A stretch of 64,000 nt of DNA. Source: Dyadobacter sp. CY345 (GTDB taxonomy: Bacteria > Bacteroidota > Bacteroidia > Cytophagales > Spirosomataceae). Position numbers and translations under genes: made by a program. Positions 17,441 through 26,284 of this stretch are shown here, one piece after another; positions within the stretch are counted from its first letter, which is position 1, and every line of letters starts with the position of its first letter. The DNA lies in NCBI RefSeq assembly GCF_021502725.1, contig NZ_JAKFFS010000003.1, forward strand, positions 310,001-374,000, read 5' to 3'. The notes below the pieces were generated by a model. It was not told where the DNA came from and ran no database searches. It saw only the letters and a program-made list of their open reading frames with translations.

Positions 17441-18256
17441 ATGGCACAAATAGAATATAAAGACCTATTGGATGCAGGTGTGCATTTTGGTCACCTTACC
17501 CGCAAGTGGGATCCCCGTATGGCTCCATATATCTTTATGGAAAAAAACGGTATTCACATCATTGACCTGAACAAAACACTTAGCTGCGTAGAATCAGCTG
17601 AAGCTGCTTTGAAACAGATCGTTCGTTCAGGACGTAAGATCATGTTTGTGGCTACTAAAAAACAAGCGCAGGAAATCGTAACGGAAGAGGCTAAACGCCT
17701 TAAAATGCCTTACGTAACTGATCGTTGGTTGGGTGGTATGCTTACAAACTTTGGCACAATTCGCAAGTCTTTGAAAAAAATGCAGACTCTTGAGAAGATG
17801 CTTAAAGACGAAACCACGGTTAGCAATATCGCGAAAAGAGAACGCCTGATGCTTACACGTGAAAAGGACAAATTGGAAAGAGTGTTAGGTGGTGTAGCTG
17901 ACTTAACGCGCCTTCCTGCTGCACTTTTCATCGTTGATGTGAAACGTGAACATATTGCGGTTTCAGAAGCAAAAAGATTGAACATCCCTATTTTTGCGAT
18001 CTGTGATACAAACTCAAACCCTGAATTGGTTGATTTCCCAATTCCAAGTAATGATGATGCTTACAAAGCGATCTCATTGATTACTTTGGCAATCGGTAAG
18101 GCAATCGAAGAAGGTCTTATGGAACGCAAGCAGGATAAAGACGATCAGCGTCTTGTAGAGGAAGAAGAAGCCAAACGTCAGGTTGACAAAGGTGGTGAAG
18201 AAGCTGCTGCTGCACCACGTGCAGAAGTTCCGGCAATTGAAAGTGACGAAGAATAG
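17441..18256 (+). CDS. rpsB: Small-subunit ribosomal protein S2 (uS2)
   Basis: A 271-residue ribosomal protein. [19 protein letters not shown] at the start, [28 protein letters not shown] and the [13 protein letters not shown] segment mark uS2. The ATG at 17441 gives the standard [10 protein letters not shown] start; an in-frame TTG at 17435 is unlikely. The C-terminus has an acidic, alanine-rich extension (from about residue 230), longer than in E. coli and common in this phylum. It is followed by a terminator and then tsf, the usual rpsB-tsf order. Confidence 0.97.
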   Translation: MAQIEYKDLLDAGVHFGHLTRKWDPRMAPYIFMEKNGIHIIDLNKTLSCVESAEAALKQIVRSGRKIMFVATKKQAQEIVTEEAKRLKMPYVTDRWLGGMLTNFGTIRKSLKKMQTLEKMLKDETTVSNIAKRERLMLTREKDKLERVLGGVADLTRLPAALFIVDVKREHIAVSEAKRLNIPIFAICDTNSNPELVDFPIPSNDDAYKAISLITLAIGKAIEEGLMERKQDKDDQRLVEEEEAKRQVDKGGEEAAAAPRAEVPAIESDEE

Positions 18257-18311
18257 TCAGGGCGATATGAACAGGGTTTTTTAAATACTCTTGTTCTTTC
18301 TGATAGATAAA

Positions 18312-18348
18312 GTAGCCCATAGCCATTTGCTATGGGCTACAGTTTTTT
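18312..18348 (+). terminator. Terminator between rpsB and tsf
   Basis: GTAGCCCATAGC (18312-18323) and GCTATGGGCTAC (18329-18340) form a perfect 12-bp stem with a 5-base loop, followed by AGTTTTTT. It should end or attenuate rpsB transcription, so tsf probably has some transcription start of its own or depends on read-through. Confidence 0.88.
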
Positions 18349-18459
18349 AAAATTCAAATTGAAAAATAGTTTACCTCCTATCGTTAACATTTGCTTAATC
18401 TGTTAATCAAAGGAATTGAACTGTTTTGTAAAAAGTTTTTAACCATTTAGAAATAAGTC

Positions 18460-19296
18460 ATGGCAATTACCGCTCAAGATGTAAATAAACTTCGCCAGAT
18501 GACTGGTGCAGGTATGATGGATTGTAAAAAAGCACTTCAGGAGGCTGATGGTGATTTTGACAATGCCGTTGATATTCTACGTAAACAAGGACAAAAAGTT
18601 GCTGCAAAACGTGCTGACAACGAAGTAGCAGAAGGAACTGTATTGGTAGCCATCAGCGCTGACGGTACTAATGGTAAACTTGTTGCTTTCGCTTGCGAAA
18701 CTGAACCAGTTTCTAACGTTGAAGATTTCAAAACGCTTGCACAAAGCATTTTGGATAAAGCTGTTGCTGACGATATCCAGGATAAAGAATCTTTACTTGC
18801 TGCGACTTTGGCGGATGGCCGTCCTGTAAGTGAAAACATTGTTGACCTTGTTGGTAAACTAGGAGAGAAACTGGTTATCGCTGCTTACGAAAACGTAACA
18901 GCTGATCAGGTTGTTTCTTACATCCACTCAAACGGAAAACTTGGTGTATTGGTAGCGTTCGAAGGCGTTAACGGAACAGACGTTAGCGAACTTGGAAAAG
19001 ACGTTGCTATGCAGATTGCTGCAATGAAGCCGGTTGCTCTTGACAAAGACGGTGTTGATTCAGCGACAGTTGAACGCGAAATCGAAGTTGGTAAAGAACA
19101 AGCTCGTGCAGAAGGCAAGCCAGAAGCTATGCTTGAAAAAATCGCTCAGGGCAAATTGCAGAAATTCTACAAAGACAATACTTTGTTGAACCAGGAATTT
19201 GTTAAAGATTCTTCACTTACAATCCGCCAATTGGTTGAGAAAACTGCTAAGGGTTTGACTGTAAAGTCATTCAAAAGAGTATCAATTGGAGCATAA
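18460..19296 (+). CDS. tsf: Translation elongation factor Ts
   Basis: A 278-residue guanine-nucleotide exchange factor for EF-Tu. The N-terminal UBA-like domain contains VNKLRQMTGAGMMDCKKAL, the strongest signature of EF-Ts. GQKVAAKRADNEVAEG and the core domain (ACETEPVSNVEDF, YIHSNGKLGVLVAF) follow. Length and start are normal. Its partner tuf is at 61005, unlinked. A terminator follows 24 bases after the stop. Confidence 0.97.
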   Translation: MAITAQDVNKLRQMTGAGMMDCKKALQEADGDFDNAVDILRKQGQKVAAKRADNEVAEGTVLVAISADGTNGKLVAFACETEPVSNVEDFKTLAQSILDKAVADDIQDKESLLAATLADGRPVSENIVDLVGKLGEKLVIAAYENVTADQVVSYIHSNGKLGVLVAFEGVNGTDVSELGKDVAMQIAAMKPVALDKDGVDSATVEREIEVGKEQARAEGKPEAMLEKIAQGKLQKFYKDNTLLNQEFVKDSSLTIRQLVEKTAKGLTVKSFKRVSIGA

Positions 19297-19320
19297 GTAA
19301 AAAAAATATTTAAAAAATTA

Positions 19321-19363
19321 AAACAACGCCTGACGTATACTTGTATACCAGGCGTTGTTTTTG
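19321..19363 (+). terminator. Terminator after tsf
   Basis: AAACAACGCCTG (19321-19332) pairs perfectly with CAGGCGTTGTTT (19349-19360). The loop contains a second nested stem (GTATAC/GTATAC), and a T-rich tail follows. Confidence 0.88.
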
Positions 19364-19429
19364 TTATTTGCCGTCAAGAAAAAAATATTTACACACAACA
19401 TAGGCCTCGCTCAGTTACTTTTTGCATGT

Positions 19430-20071
19430 ATGGCGGTCAAAACGTTTAAAGAAGAACTCAAAGAAAATAGTTACACTGACGAAGAGTTAGTTAAGCTATT
19501 TGTGGATACGCAGCGTAACCACTATTTCGAGAAACTGTACGGAAGATATGCTGATAAGGTATATCATAAGTGCCTGTCCTTTGTCAAAGATTCCGCGAAA
19601 GCCGAGGATCTTACACATGACATCTTTTTAAAATTAATTTTCAAACTCGGAACCTTCAAGGAGGATGCCAAATTTTCAACATGGTTGTATTCAATTACGT
19701 ATAATCATTGTATGGATCAGTTGCGCTCCAACAAGAAAAGAGGAGAAGTTTATCAGGATGAGCCCATGGAGGTCCCTGATGATATTGATCTGAATAATCT
19801 TTTCGATGGCGATGATATCGAGGCGAGAAATCTCAAAACTGCCCTGGATACGTTAACCGTGGATGAAAAGGGTATATTGTTTATGAAATATACCGATGAT
19901 CTTAGTATTAGAGACATCGCTGATATTTTTAAAATAACAGAAAGTGCTGTTAAAATGCGACTTCTCAGATCAAGAGAAAAGCTTCGGAAGAAGTATCTGG
20001 AAACCATGATTTTCCTGGGTATATTCTTTATTAAACTGATAGAGCTAATAAAGTATTTGATAAATTTTTAA
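19430..20071 (+). CDS. RNA polymerase sigma factor, ECF-type (sigma-70 family)
   Basis: A 213-residue sigma factor. Region 2 spans about residues 35-100 (FEKLYGRYADKVYHKC, AEDLTHDIFLKLI, FSTWLYSITYNHCMDQLR) and region 4 about residues 140-190 (LTVDEKGILFMKYTDDLSIRDIA, ESAVKMRLLRSREKL). A hydrophobic C-terminal tail of about 22 residues (MIFLGIFFIKLIELIKYL) is unusual and could dock on the membrane. The ATG at 19430 is preferred, since the longer frame begins inside the tsf terminator. It is followed after 3 bases by a small ORF and then the mechanosensitive-channel genes, so it may govern a membrane-stress response. No anti-sigma gene is recognised next to it. Confidence 0.88.
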   Translation: MAVKTFKEELKENSYTDEELVKLFVDTQRNHYFEKLYGRYADKVYHKCLSFVKDSAKAEDLTHDIFLKLIFKLGTFKEDAKFSTWLYSITYNHCMDQLRSNKKRGEVYQDEPMEVPDDIDLNNLFDGDDIEARNLKTALDTLTVDEKGILFMKYTDDLSIRDIADIFKITESAVKMRLLRSREKLRKKYLETMIFLGIFFIKLIELIKYLINF

Positions 20072-20074
20072 TAT

Positions 20075-20257
20075 ATGTCTTCTGGAAATTCGGTTTTTAA
20101 GGATTTAGAGTCAACAGAGGAAGTGCCGGAATATCTAAAAAGGGCACTTGTCTCAGAGGTGAATACAATTCGTGATACCATGCACGTAGTAACCCACTTT
20201 ACCGAGCACTTCCTGGGTGCATTGGTTGTCAGCCTATCCGTTGGAGAATCAGATTGA
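20075..20257 (+). CDS. Small hypothetical protein (60 residues) downstream of the sigma factor
   Basis: Begins 3 bases after the sigma factor stop, in the same direction, and ends 48 bases before the MscS-like gene. The product is soluble-looking and acidic at its N-terminus (SGNSVFKDLESTEEVPEYL), with a more hydrophobic end (FLGALVVSLSV). No known family is recognised. Tight spacing and a plausible start argue for a real gene. It could be a regulator of the adjacent sigma factor, but nothing in the sequence proves it. Confidence 0.55.
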   Translation: MSSGNSVFKDLESTEEVPEYLKRALVSEVNTIRDTMHVVTHFTEHFLGALVVSLSVGESD

Positions 20258-20305
20258 CCAGAAATTGAGAATTTCTTACAAGCAACACACATTTTACTCT
20301 CACAT

Positions 20306-21133
20306 ATGAACAGCCTCCCCAATATTTCAGAAATTCTACTTAACACTTTTAATACCTTAATAAACCAGTTTGTAATCTTCGTCCCACGTGTGATTGGCTG
20401 TTTTATTATTATCGCCATTGGTTATCTGGTTGCAAAGGGCATCACGATTGTTATCAGGAAGGTGCTCGTCACCATCGGCTTTGACAGAATCGGTGACAAA
20501 CTCAATGAAATTGGCCTTATAAAACAATTAAAAACTGAAATCAGGTTAAGCGACATCGTAGCGAAGGTTGTCTATTATTTTATCCTTCTGATCTTCCTAA
20601 CGGCTGCTACGGAAACCCTTGGCGTTGACGCCATTACCAGTATGGTGTTGTCTCTGGTTAATTTCATTCCGAAACTGATTGCAGCAGCCGTCATGCTCCA
20701 AATCGGTATCATGATTTCAGATGCCATCAAAAGCGCTGTTGTTGCAACCTGTAAATCTTTCAATATTCCGTCCTCAAAACTGATTGGAAATATCGCATTT
20801 GTGTTTTTTCTGATCATAACGTTTATAAGTGCGTTAGGCCAGATTGGCATCGAAACCACCTTGCTTGAATCTAGTTTTATCCTTGTAATCGGCGGAGTGA
20901 TCCTCGCATTCTCGCTGGGTTATGGTATCGCATCCAAAGACGTGTTATCAAACATTATCTCCTCATTTTACAGCCGAAAGAACTTTCGTGAAGGTCAGGT
21001 GGTCAAGATCGATGACATTAAAGGCGTTATTTCCAAAATTGACAATACCACAGTTACCATAGTAAACGACCACACCACTACGATCCTGCCTTTGCAATTT
21101 TTTCAGACAAAGCAGGTGGAAATTTTCAACTAA
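20306..21133 (+). CDS. MscS-like membrane protein with conserved TM-helix repeats
   Basis: A 275-residue inner-membrane protein. It has about five hydrophobic segments, including the GCFIIIAIGYLVAKGI and PKLIAAAVMLQIGIMISDAI repeats typical of the conserved TM helix found in small mechanosensitive-channel-like proteins. A glycine-rich pore-like helix is followed by SKDVLSNIISSFYSRKNFREGQ, resembling the MscS pore-to-beta-domain junction. A short beta-domain then ends the protein, without the large cytoplasmic vestibule. It would respond to membrane tension. The gene lies between the sigma factor unit and a DUF3078 gene (15-base gap), with mscL nearby. Confidence 0.82.
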   Translation: MNSLPNISEILLNTFNTLINQFVIFVPRVIGCFIIIAIGYLVAKGITIVIRKVLVTIGFDRIGDKLNEIGLIKQLKTEIRLSDIVAKVVYYFILLIFLTAATETLGVDAITSMVLSLVNFIPKLIAAAVMLQIGIMISDAIKSAVVATCKSFNIPSSKLIGNIAFVFFLIITFISALGQIGIETTLLESSFILVIGGVILAFSLGYGIASKDVLSNIISSFYSRKNFREGQVVKIDDIKGVISKIDNTTVTIVNDHTTTILPLQFFQTKQVEIFN

Positions 21134-21148
21134 AATGAATATTGATTT

Positions 21149-22111
21149 ATGAGGACAAGAAGTATCAGAAAATTCACACCACTATTTATTAGCTTTTTAA
21201 TGCTGGGCACCTCGATGGCTTTCGCACAGGACGACATCAAAAAAAAGGTAGATCTCGGCAACTCCCTTAATAACGGCTTATTAAAAGTGAAGGGAGACAC
21301 GGCATGGAAAAAGGTTGAGTTCGGAGTAAACCTTACACAGGGTTCATTTAGCTCAAACTGGACTGGCGGGGGTGTCTCTTCCATCGCTTTGGGCGTATTT
21401 TTTAATGCACTCAGCGAGAAAAAAACAGGGAGAAATTCCTGGCGTAATGATTTCCAATCGCAATACGGTATCGTGAAAAATCAGGCCCAGGGCAGCCGAA
21501 AAAATCTTGACAGATTATTCTTTGATACAAAATACAATTATGAGCTAACCGAAAAATGGAGCCTTTTCGCAAACTTTAACTTGTTGTCTCAGTTCGGCGA
21601 TGGATATAACTATTCGACTTCACCTGATTCCGTTGGTTTTAAAACGAAGGTTTCCGGTCTTTTTGCGCCAGCGTACTTAACCGAAGCAATTGGTATCGAA
21701 TACAGACCTGTCCCTTATTTCTTCATAGATCTTGCTCCCGGTGCAGTTCGCCAGACAATCGTCTCAGATAAAAATTTATACAAAGCGATTCCATTGAACT
21801 ATGGTGTGAAGATTGGGAAAAGAGTGCGTAACGAAGTGGGAATTGCCCAGCTGGTAGCAAACTTTGATAAGGACCTTGCAAAAAATATAAACCTTAAATT
21901 CAGGTATCTACTTTTCACGGCTTATAATAAAAATCAAATTACAGATAAACGTGAGTTTAAAAATGATCACAGGCTGGATGCAATGCTGACTGCAAAAATT
22001 GCCAAGTACTTCAATGTAAATTTAGGAGCCATTGTGGTATACAACAAAACGCAAGTAGATGATATTCAATTTGCGCAGGGATTGAGTATTGGTTTTTTAT
22101 ATACGTTTTGA
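21149..22111 (+). CDS. DUF3078 outer-membrane beta-barrel protein
   Basis: A 320-residue exported protein. The signal peptide ends near SMAFAQ (residue 26). The remainder alternates hydrophobic and aromatic strands, with WKKVEFGVNLTQGSFSSNW at the front of the domain, and ends in an aromatic (GFLYTF), as outer-membrane barrels do. It matches DUF3078, a Bacteroidetes family of unknown function. It is 15 bases after the MscS-like gene and 38 bases before mscL, so probably in one transcription unit. A role in outer-membrane integrity or osmotic response is inferred from the context. Confidence 0.82.
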   Translation: MRTRSIRKFTPLFISFLMLGTSMAFAQDDIKKKVDLGNSLNNGLLKVKGDTAWKKVEFGVNLTQGSFSSNWTGGGVSSIALGVFFNALSEKKTGRNSWRNDFQSQYGIVKNQAQGSRKNLDRLFFDTKYNYELTEKWSLFANFNLLSQFGDGYNYSTSPDSVGFKTKVSGLFAPAYLTEAIGIEYRPVPYFFIDLAPGAVRQTIVSDKNLYKAIPLNYGVKIGKRVRNEVGIAQLVANFDKDLAKNINLKFRYLLFTAYNKNQITDKREFKNDHRLDAMLTAKIAKYFNVNLGAIVVYNKTQVDDIQFAQGLSIGFLYTF

Positions 22112-22149
22112 TTAGATTTCGTCAACGTTACATCTAAACTACATAACTT

Positions 22150-22482
22150 ATGCTTCAAGAATTTAAGATTTTTATTGCCAAAGGAAACGTGCTCGATCTG
22201 GCTGTTGGTGTTGTTATTGGAGCAGCATTCGGAAAAATTACCACATCTTTGGTTGAAGATATTATAAACCCGGTTTTAGGGATCGTAATTGGCGGGGTTG
22301 ATTTCACCCAACTTAAAGTTGTATTGAAGGAAGCCGTTGGCGAAACTCCGGAAGTAGCTATCAAGTATGGTAACTTTATCCAGACGCTGATTCAATTCTT
22401 AATCATCGCATGGGTTATTTTCCTTGTAGTTAAGGCTGCAAACCGCCTAAGGCTTTCAGAGTCAGAGAAGAAAGAAGTATAA
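22150..22482 (+). CDS. mscL: Large-conductance mechanosensitive channel
   Basis: A 110-residue inner-membrane channel that opens at high tension to release solutes on hypo-osmotic shock. The pore helix [19 protein letters not shown] is nearly the family consensus. TM2 is [21 protein letters not shown]. It is shorter than the E. coli protein: both the periplasmic loop and the cytoplasmic C-terminal helix are reduced. It is last in the sigma/MscS/DUF3078 series and followed by a terminator 27 bases on. Confidence 0.95.
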   Translation: MLQEFKIFIAKGNVLDLAVGVVIGAAFGKITTSLVEDIINPVLGIVIGGVDFTQLKVVLKEAVGETPEVAIKYGNFIQTLIQFLIIAWVIFLVVKAANRLRLSESEKKEV

Positions 22483-22508
22483 AATCAATATACTTACCAA
22501 AATTTTGA

Positions 22509-22537
22509 AGAGGCGTGTTTTCATGCCTCTTTTTTTG
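22509..22537 (+). terminator. Terminator after mscL
   Basis: AGAGGCGTG (22509-22517) pairs with CATGCCTCT (22522-22530), with one G-T wobble and a 4-base loop, followed by seven Ts. It separates the channel cluster from the murD cell-wall operon. Confidence 0.88.
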
Positions 22538-22626
22538 TAAATAATAATTTTTCAAGAAAGCGTAAAAAAGTCTTCATTGAAAGGGATTAAACTGCGTACT
22601 TTACTTCTTAGTTAAAATGTTAAAAT

Positions 22627-23973
22627 ATGGTGCAGAAAAAACTCGTCGTATTAGGTGGAGGAGAAAGCGGGGTTGGAGCGGCAATACTTGGTAAATCAAA
22701 AGGGTTTGATGTTTTCCTTTCAGACCGTAATCCGATCATTGAAAAATACCGCGAGGTTTTGCTTCGTGAAAATATAAGTTTCGAAGAAGGACTTCATACC
22801 GATTCGATCATTCTGAATGCCGACGAAGTTATCAAAAGCCCTGGTATTCCGGACAAAGCTCCGATTATAGTTGCGCTGGTATCCAAAGGAATTCCTGTCA
22901 TATCTGAAATCGAATTTGCTTCCCGTTACACGGATGCAAAACTCATTGCTGTGACCGGAAGCAACGGAAAAACAACGACTTCGCTGCTCACATATCATTT
23001 GCTGGTTGAAGCAGGTTTAAATGTCGGCCTGGCGGGAAATATTGGCGAGAGTTTTGCCTGGCAGGTAGCGGAGAAAAATTTCGATTATTATGTACTGGAA
23101 ATCAGTAGTTTTCAGTTGGATAATAGTTATGATTTTCGTCCCTCCATCGCTGTTTTACTTAACATAACACCAGATCATCTGGATCGTTATGATTACAATT
23201 TTCAGAATTATGTTGACTCAAAATTCAGAATTGTTCAGAAGCAGACCTCTGAGGATAATTTTATCTATTTTGCAGACAGTGACGTGATAAGTCTGGAATT
23301 GACAAAGAGATCTATTCCGTCGAAAAAATGGGGGGTTTCTCTGGACGAAAGTTTGCCGCAAGGAGGATTTTTTAAGGATCAGAAACTGGTTTCAATCAAG
23401 GATGATTTCAGATACGAACAAAACTTTTCAGAACTTCCTATAAAAGGGCCTCATAATGCTGTCAATGCGCTTGCTTCCATTCTGGTGGCTCAATGTGTTG
23501 GGTTAACTGCCGAAGTGATTCAGGCGGGTTTGGTATCATTTAAAAATGCACCCCATCGCCTTGAACAAGTAGCGGTTCTCGCTGGAGTAACCTACGTGAA
23601 TGATTCCAAAGCAACAAATGTAGATTCAGTTTTCTATGCGCTTGGAAGTTTTCAACAACCTATTGTTTTGATAGCTGGTGGTGTGGATAAGGGAAATGAT
23701 TACAGCCAGATAGAAGAATTGGTTCGTCAGAAAGTAAAGGCGCTGATTATTCTAACCCCAAAATTTGAAAAGCTGAAAGAATACTTTGGAGAAATCGTTC
23801 CGGAAATTTATGTGACGCAGGATGTACAGGATGCGGTTAATACGGCCCAGAAATTAAGCGCTCCCGGAGATATTGTTTTACTATCGCCAGCGTGTGCAAG
23901 TTTCGATTTATTTAAAAATTACGAAGACCGGGGAGATAGATTTAAGCAAGCCGTTATCAACCTAGCCCAATAA
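22627..23973 (+). CDS. murD: UDP-N-acetylmuramoylalanine--D-glutamate ligase
   Basis: A 448-residue cytosolic Mur ligase that adds D-glutamate to UDP-MurNAc-L-alanine using ATP. The N-terminal Rossmann-like domain begins KLVVLGGGESGVGAA, the P-loop is VTGSNGKTTT near residue 117, and the central and C-terminal domains show LDRYDYNFQNYVDSK, NDSKATNVDS and AGGVDKG, all Mur hallmarks. D-Glu would be supplied by MurI (56666). It heads the murD-ftsW-murG-murC-ftsQ-ftsA-ftsZ series, with only 9 bases to ftsW. MraY and MurE are not upstream, where mscL ends instead. Confidence 0.96.
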   Translation: MVQKKLVVLGGGESGVGAAILGKSKGFDVFLSDRNPIIEKYREVLLRENISFEEGLHTDSIILNADEVIKSPGIPDKAPIIVALVSKGIPVISEIEFASRYTDAKLIAVTGSNGKTTTSLLTYHLLVEAGLNVGLAGNIGESFAWQVAEKNFDYYVLEISSFQLDNSYDFRPSIAVLLNITPDHLDRYDYNFQNYVDSKFRIVQKQTSEDNFIYFADSDVISLELTKRSIPSKKWGVSLDESLPQGGFFKDQKLVSIKDDFRYEQNFSELPIKGPHNAVNALASILVAQCVGLTAEVIQAGLVSFKNAPHRLEQVAVLAGVTYVNDSKATNVDSVFYALGSFQQPIVLIAGGVDKGNDYSQIEELVRQKVKALIILTPKFEKLKEYFGEIVPEIYVTQDVQDAVNTAQKLSAPGDIVLLSPACASFDLFKNYEDRGDRFKQAVINLAQ

Positions 23974-23982
23974 TTACCGCAT

Positions 23983-25137
23983 ATGGATGCTATTCAGAAA
24001 GTAAGAGAGGAAACACAGGCCTGGTTTGCGGGAAACCTGAAAGGAGATCGCTGGATCTGGGGCATTTGCGTAGGAATGTTGCTTTCGAGTATTGTGGTTG
24101 TGTATAGCGCGAGTGTGAAAGATGCATATAGTTTGAAGCAGGGCGATACTGAATATTATCTTTTCAAACATTCTGTCCTCTGCGTTCTATCGCTCCTGAT
24201 TATGTATTGGGTGCACAAAATCCCTTATATCAAGTTTGTATATGTGACCAGGATGGCTGTCTGGAGCTCTATTCTGTTGCTCATTTTTGCCATGTTTTTC
24301 GGGAGATCTGTGAATGAAGCTTCACGCTGGATCGAGATACCGATCATTGGTCAACGTTTTCAACCCTCGGAGTGGGCAAAGGTTGCGCTCATTGCGCATT
24401 TGTCTCTTATTCTTGCACGGCATATAAAAGGTGGATGGAATACGCGTGAACTTTTTATGGAACCACTTGCGCTGGTAGGTGTTGTTTGCGGTTTGATTTT
24501 TACGAGTAATGTTTCGACAGCTATTATGCTTGCGGGGATCTGTTTCCTGTTAATGTTTGTCGGCAAGGTGCCGATTCATTATCTTCTGTTTACGGCCATG
24601 GGATTGGTGTTTTTTGCAGGACTGGCAATTTTGCTTAATTCAACGCAAAGGTCAGGGACAGCGCAAAACCGGATCACTGCATTTTTGGATAAGGATGTAG
24701 TCGTCTATCAATCCCAGCAATCCTATATGGCTATGGCGCGTGGAGGTTTTTATGGAGAGGGCCCGGCAAAAAGCCGGCAACGGAGATTTTTACCCGAACC
24801 CCAAAAAGATTTTATTTTTGCCGTCGTAGTAGAAGAATATGGAACACTGGGTGGACTAACCCTGATGCTTGCTTATTTAATCCTGCTCTATCGGGGCCTA
24901 AAAGCCATCGAAGCTACAAAGAGGCCATTCGGAGGACTCTTGTCCGCCGGCCTCACTTTCGTAGTCGTCGCCCAGGCATTTTCGGCGATGGCGGTTACCG
25001 TCGGCCTGGTTCCGGTAACAGGTCAGACGCTTCCATTTTTTAGCCAGGGCGGTACATCGCTACTCTTTACCGGTGTGGCAATGGGAATGATCCTCAGCGT
25101 GAGCAGAGGCGAAAAAATGGATGAGAAAAAGATTTGA
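23983..25137 (+). CDS. ftsW: Peptidoglycan polymerase FtsW (SEDS family)
   Basis: A 384-residue polytopic inner-membrane protein with about ten TM segments. SEDS proteins polymerise lipid II into glycan strands together with a class B penicillin-binding protein; FtsW does so at the septum. Visible family motifs are the VVYSAS region near residue 45, ASRWIEIPIIGQRFQPSEWAK near residue 112, and the C-terminal GLVPVTGQTLPFFSQGGTS. The start fits the canonical cytosolic N-terminus, 9 bases after murD. The context in the dcw-type cluster favours FtsW over RodA. Confidence 0.94.
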   Translation: MDAIQKVREETQAWFAGNLKGDRWIWGICVGMLLSSIVVVYSASVKDAYSLKQGDTEYYLFKHSVLCVLSLLIMYWVHKIPYIKFVYVTRMAVWSSILLLIFAMFFGRSVNEASRWIEIPIIGQRFQPSEWAKVALIAHLSLILARHIKGGWNTRELFMEPLALVGVVCGLIFTSNVSTAIMLAGICFLLMFVGKVPIHYLLFTAMGLVFFAGLAILLNSTQRSGTAQNRITAFLDKDVVVYQSQQSYMAMARGGFYGEGPAKSRQRRFLPEPQKDFIFAVVVEEYGTLGGLTLMLAYLILLYRGLKAIEATKRPFGGLLSAGLTFVVVAQAFSAMAVTVGLVPVTGQTLPFFSQGGTSLLFTGVAMGMILSVSRGEKMDEKKI

Positions 25138-25144
25138 AAAAACT

Positions 25145-26242
25145 ATGTCTAAGCGAGTAATAATAAGCGGAGGAGGAACAGGCGGGCATATTTACCCTGC
25201 CATCGCGATAGCCAATGCTTTAAAAAAAATTGAACCGGGTATTGATATCCTTTTTGTAGGCGCGCTTGGGAAGATGGAAATGGAGAAAGTACCTCGCGCA
25301 GGATATGAAATAATAGGTTTGCCTATTATAGGCATCAAGCGGGAAATTTCTATTGATAATCTTGCTTTTCCTTTCAAGCTGACAAACAGTTTATGGAAGG
25401 CGAGATCGGTAATTAAAGATTTTCGTCCTGATGTGGCGGTGGGCGTTGGTGGTTTTGCCAGCGGGCCTTTATTAATGATCGCGTCTTTGTTGGGCATTCC
25501 AACGTTAATTCAAGAGCAGAATTCTTACGCCGGTATTACCAATAAACTTTTAGCAAAAAGAGCCAGCAAAATCTGTGTAGCTTATCCGGGAATGGAGGCT
25601 TTTTTTCCAAAAGAAAAAATCAGGCTGTATGGAAATCCTGTAAGAAGTGATATCGTCGATGTGACTTCCAAACGCAAGGAAGCGCTTGACTATTTTGGTT
25701 TTCAGGATAGTAAAAAAACGCTTTTTGTTATGGGAGGCAGCTTAGGAGCAAAATCCATTAATGAAAGTTTAAATGCGGGAATTGCCAATCTTGTAGAAGC
25801 CGGTTATCAGGTTTTATGGCAGACTGGAAAAGGATTTATTTCGACAGCACAGGCAACCATTTCGGGTCTGAAATCAGATCGTGCAAAAGCCTTTGACTTT
25901 ATCTATGAAATGGATCTTGCATACGCGGCAGCTGATGTAGTTGTATCGAGAGCTGGCGCATTGTCTGTTTCTGAGTTGTGTCTGGCCATCAAGCCATCGA
26001 TTCTTGTTCCGTTTCCTTTTGCATCAGAAGATCATCAGACGAAAAATGCAATGAATCTCGTTCAGCAGGATGCGGCAGTTTTTATTAAAGATTCAAATGC
26101 GGCTGAGGAATTGATTCCGGCAGCCATGAATTTATTGGAAGATCAGAAGAGACAGGATATTTTAAAATTGAATATTCAGAAGTTGGCAAAACCGACAGCG
26201 GCTTACGATATAGCGGCAGAAGTTTTAAAATTAATTAAGTAG
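25145..26242 (+). CDS. murG: UDP-N-acetylglucosamine--N-acetylmuramyl-(pentapeptide) pyrophosphoryl-undecaprenol transferase
   Basis: A 365-residue GT28 glycosyltransferase on the inner face of the membrane that converts lipid I to lipid II. RVIISGGGTGGHIYPAIAIA at the N-terminus, GVGGFASGP, and the C-terminal donor-site stretch VVSRAGALSVSELCLA are diagnostic. The start at 25145 gives MSKRVIISGGG, the normal beginning. An upstream in-frame ATG at 25121 lies in the ftsW coding end and adds 8 residues, so it is less likely. The gene is 7 bases after ftsW. Confidence 0.95.
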   Translation: MSKRVIISGGGTGGHIYPAIAIANALKKIEPGIDILFVGALGKMEMEKVPRAGYEIIGLPIIGIKREISIDNLAFPFKLTNSLWKARSVIKDFRPDVAVGVGGFASGPLLMIASLLGIPTLIQEQNSYAGITNKLLAKRASKICVAYPGMEAFFPKEKIRLYGNPVRSDIVDVTSKRKEALDYFGFQDSKKTLFVMGGSLGAKSINESLNAGIANLVEAGYQVLWQTGKGFISTAQATISGLKSDRAKAFDFIYEMDLAYAAADVVVSRAGALSVSELCLAIKPSILVPFPFASEDHQTKNAMNLVQQDAAVFIKDSNAAEELIPAAMNLLEDQKRQDILKLNIQKLAKPTAAYDIAAEVLKLIK

Positions 26243-26284
26243 GTTTTTACATTTTACCAATAACATTTTTTACCCCCGGACTTT

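Noticed and set aside
18359..18393. Promoter-like TTG and AACATTTG before tsf
   Set aside because: The -7 element lacks the first T and the spacing is 24 bases, so it is too weak to list as a feature.
20068..20418. A minus-strand open frame opposite the 60-residue ORF and the MscS-like gene start
   Set aside because: It is antisense to better-supported genes and its translation resembles no protein family.
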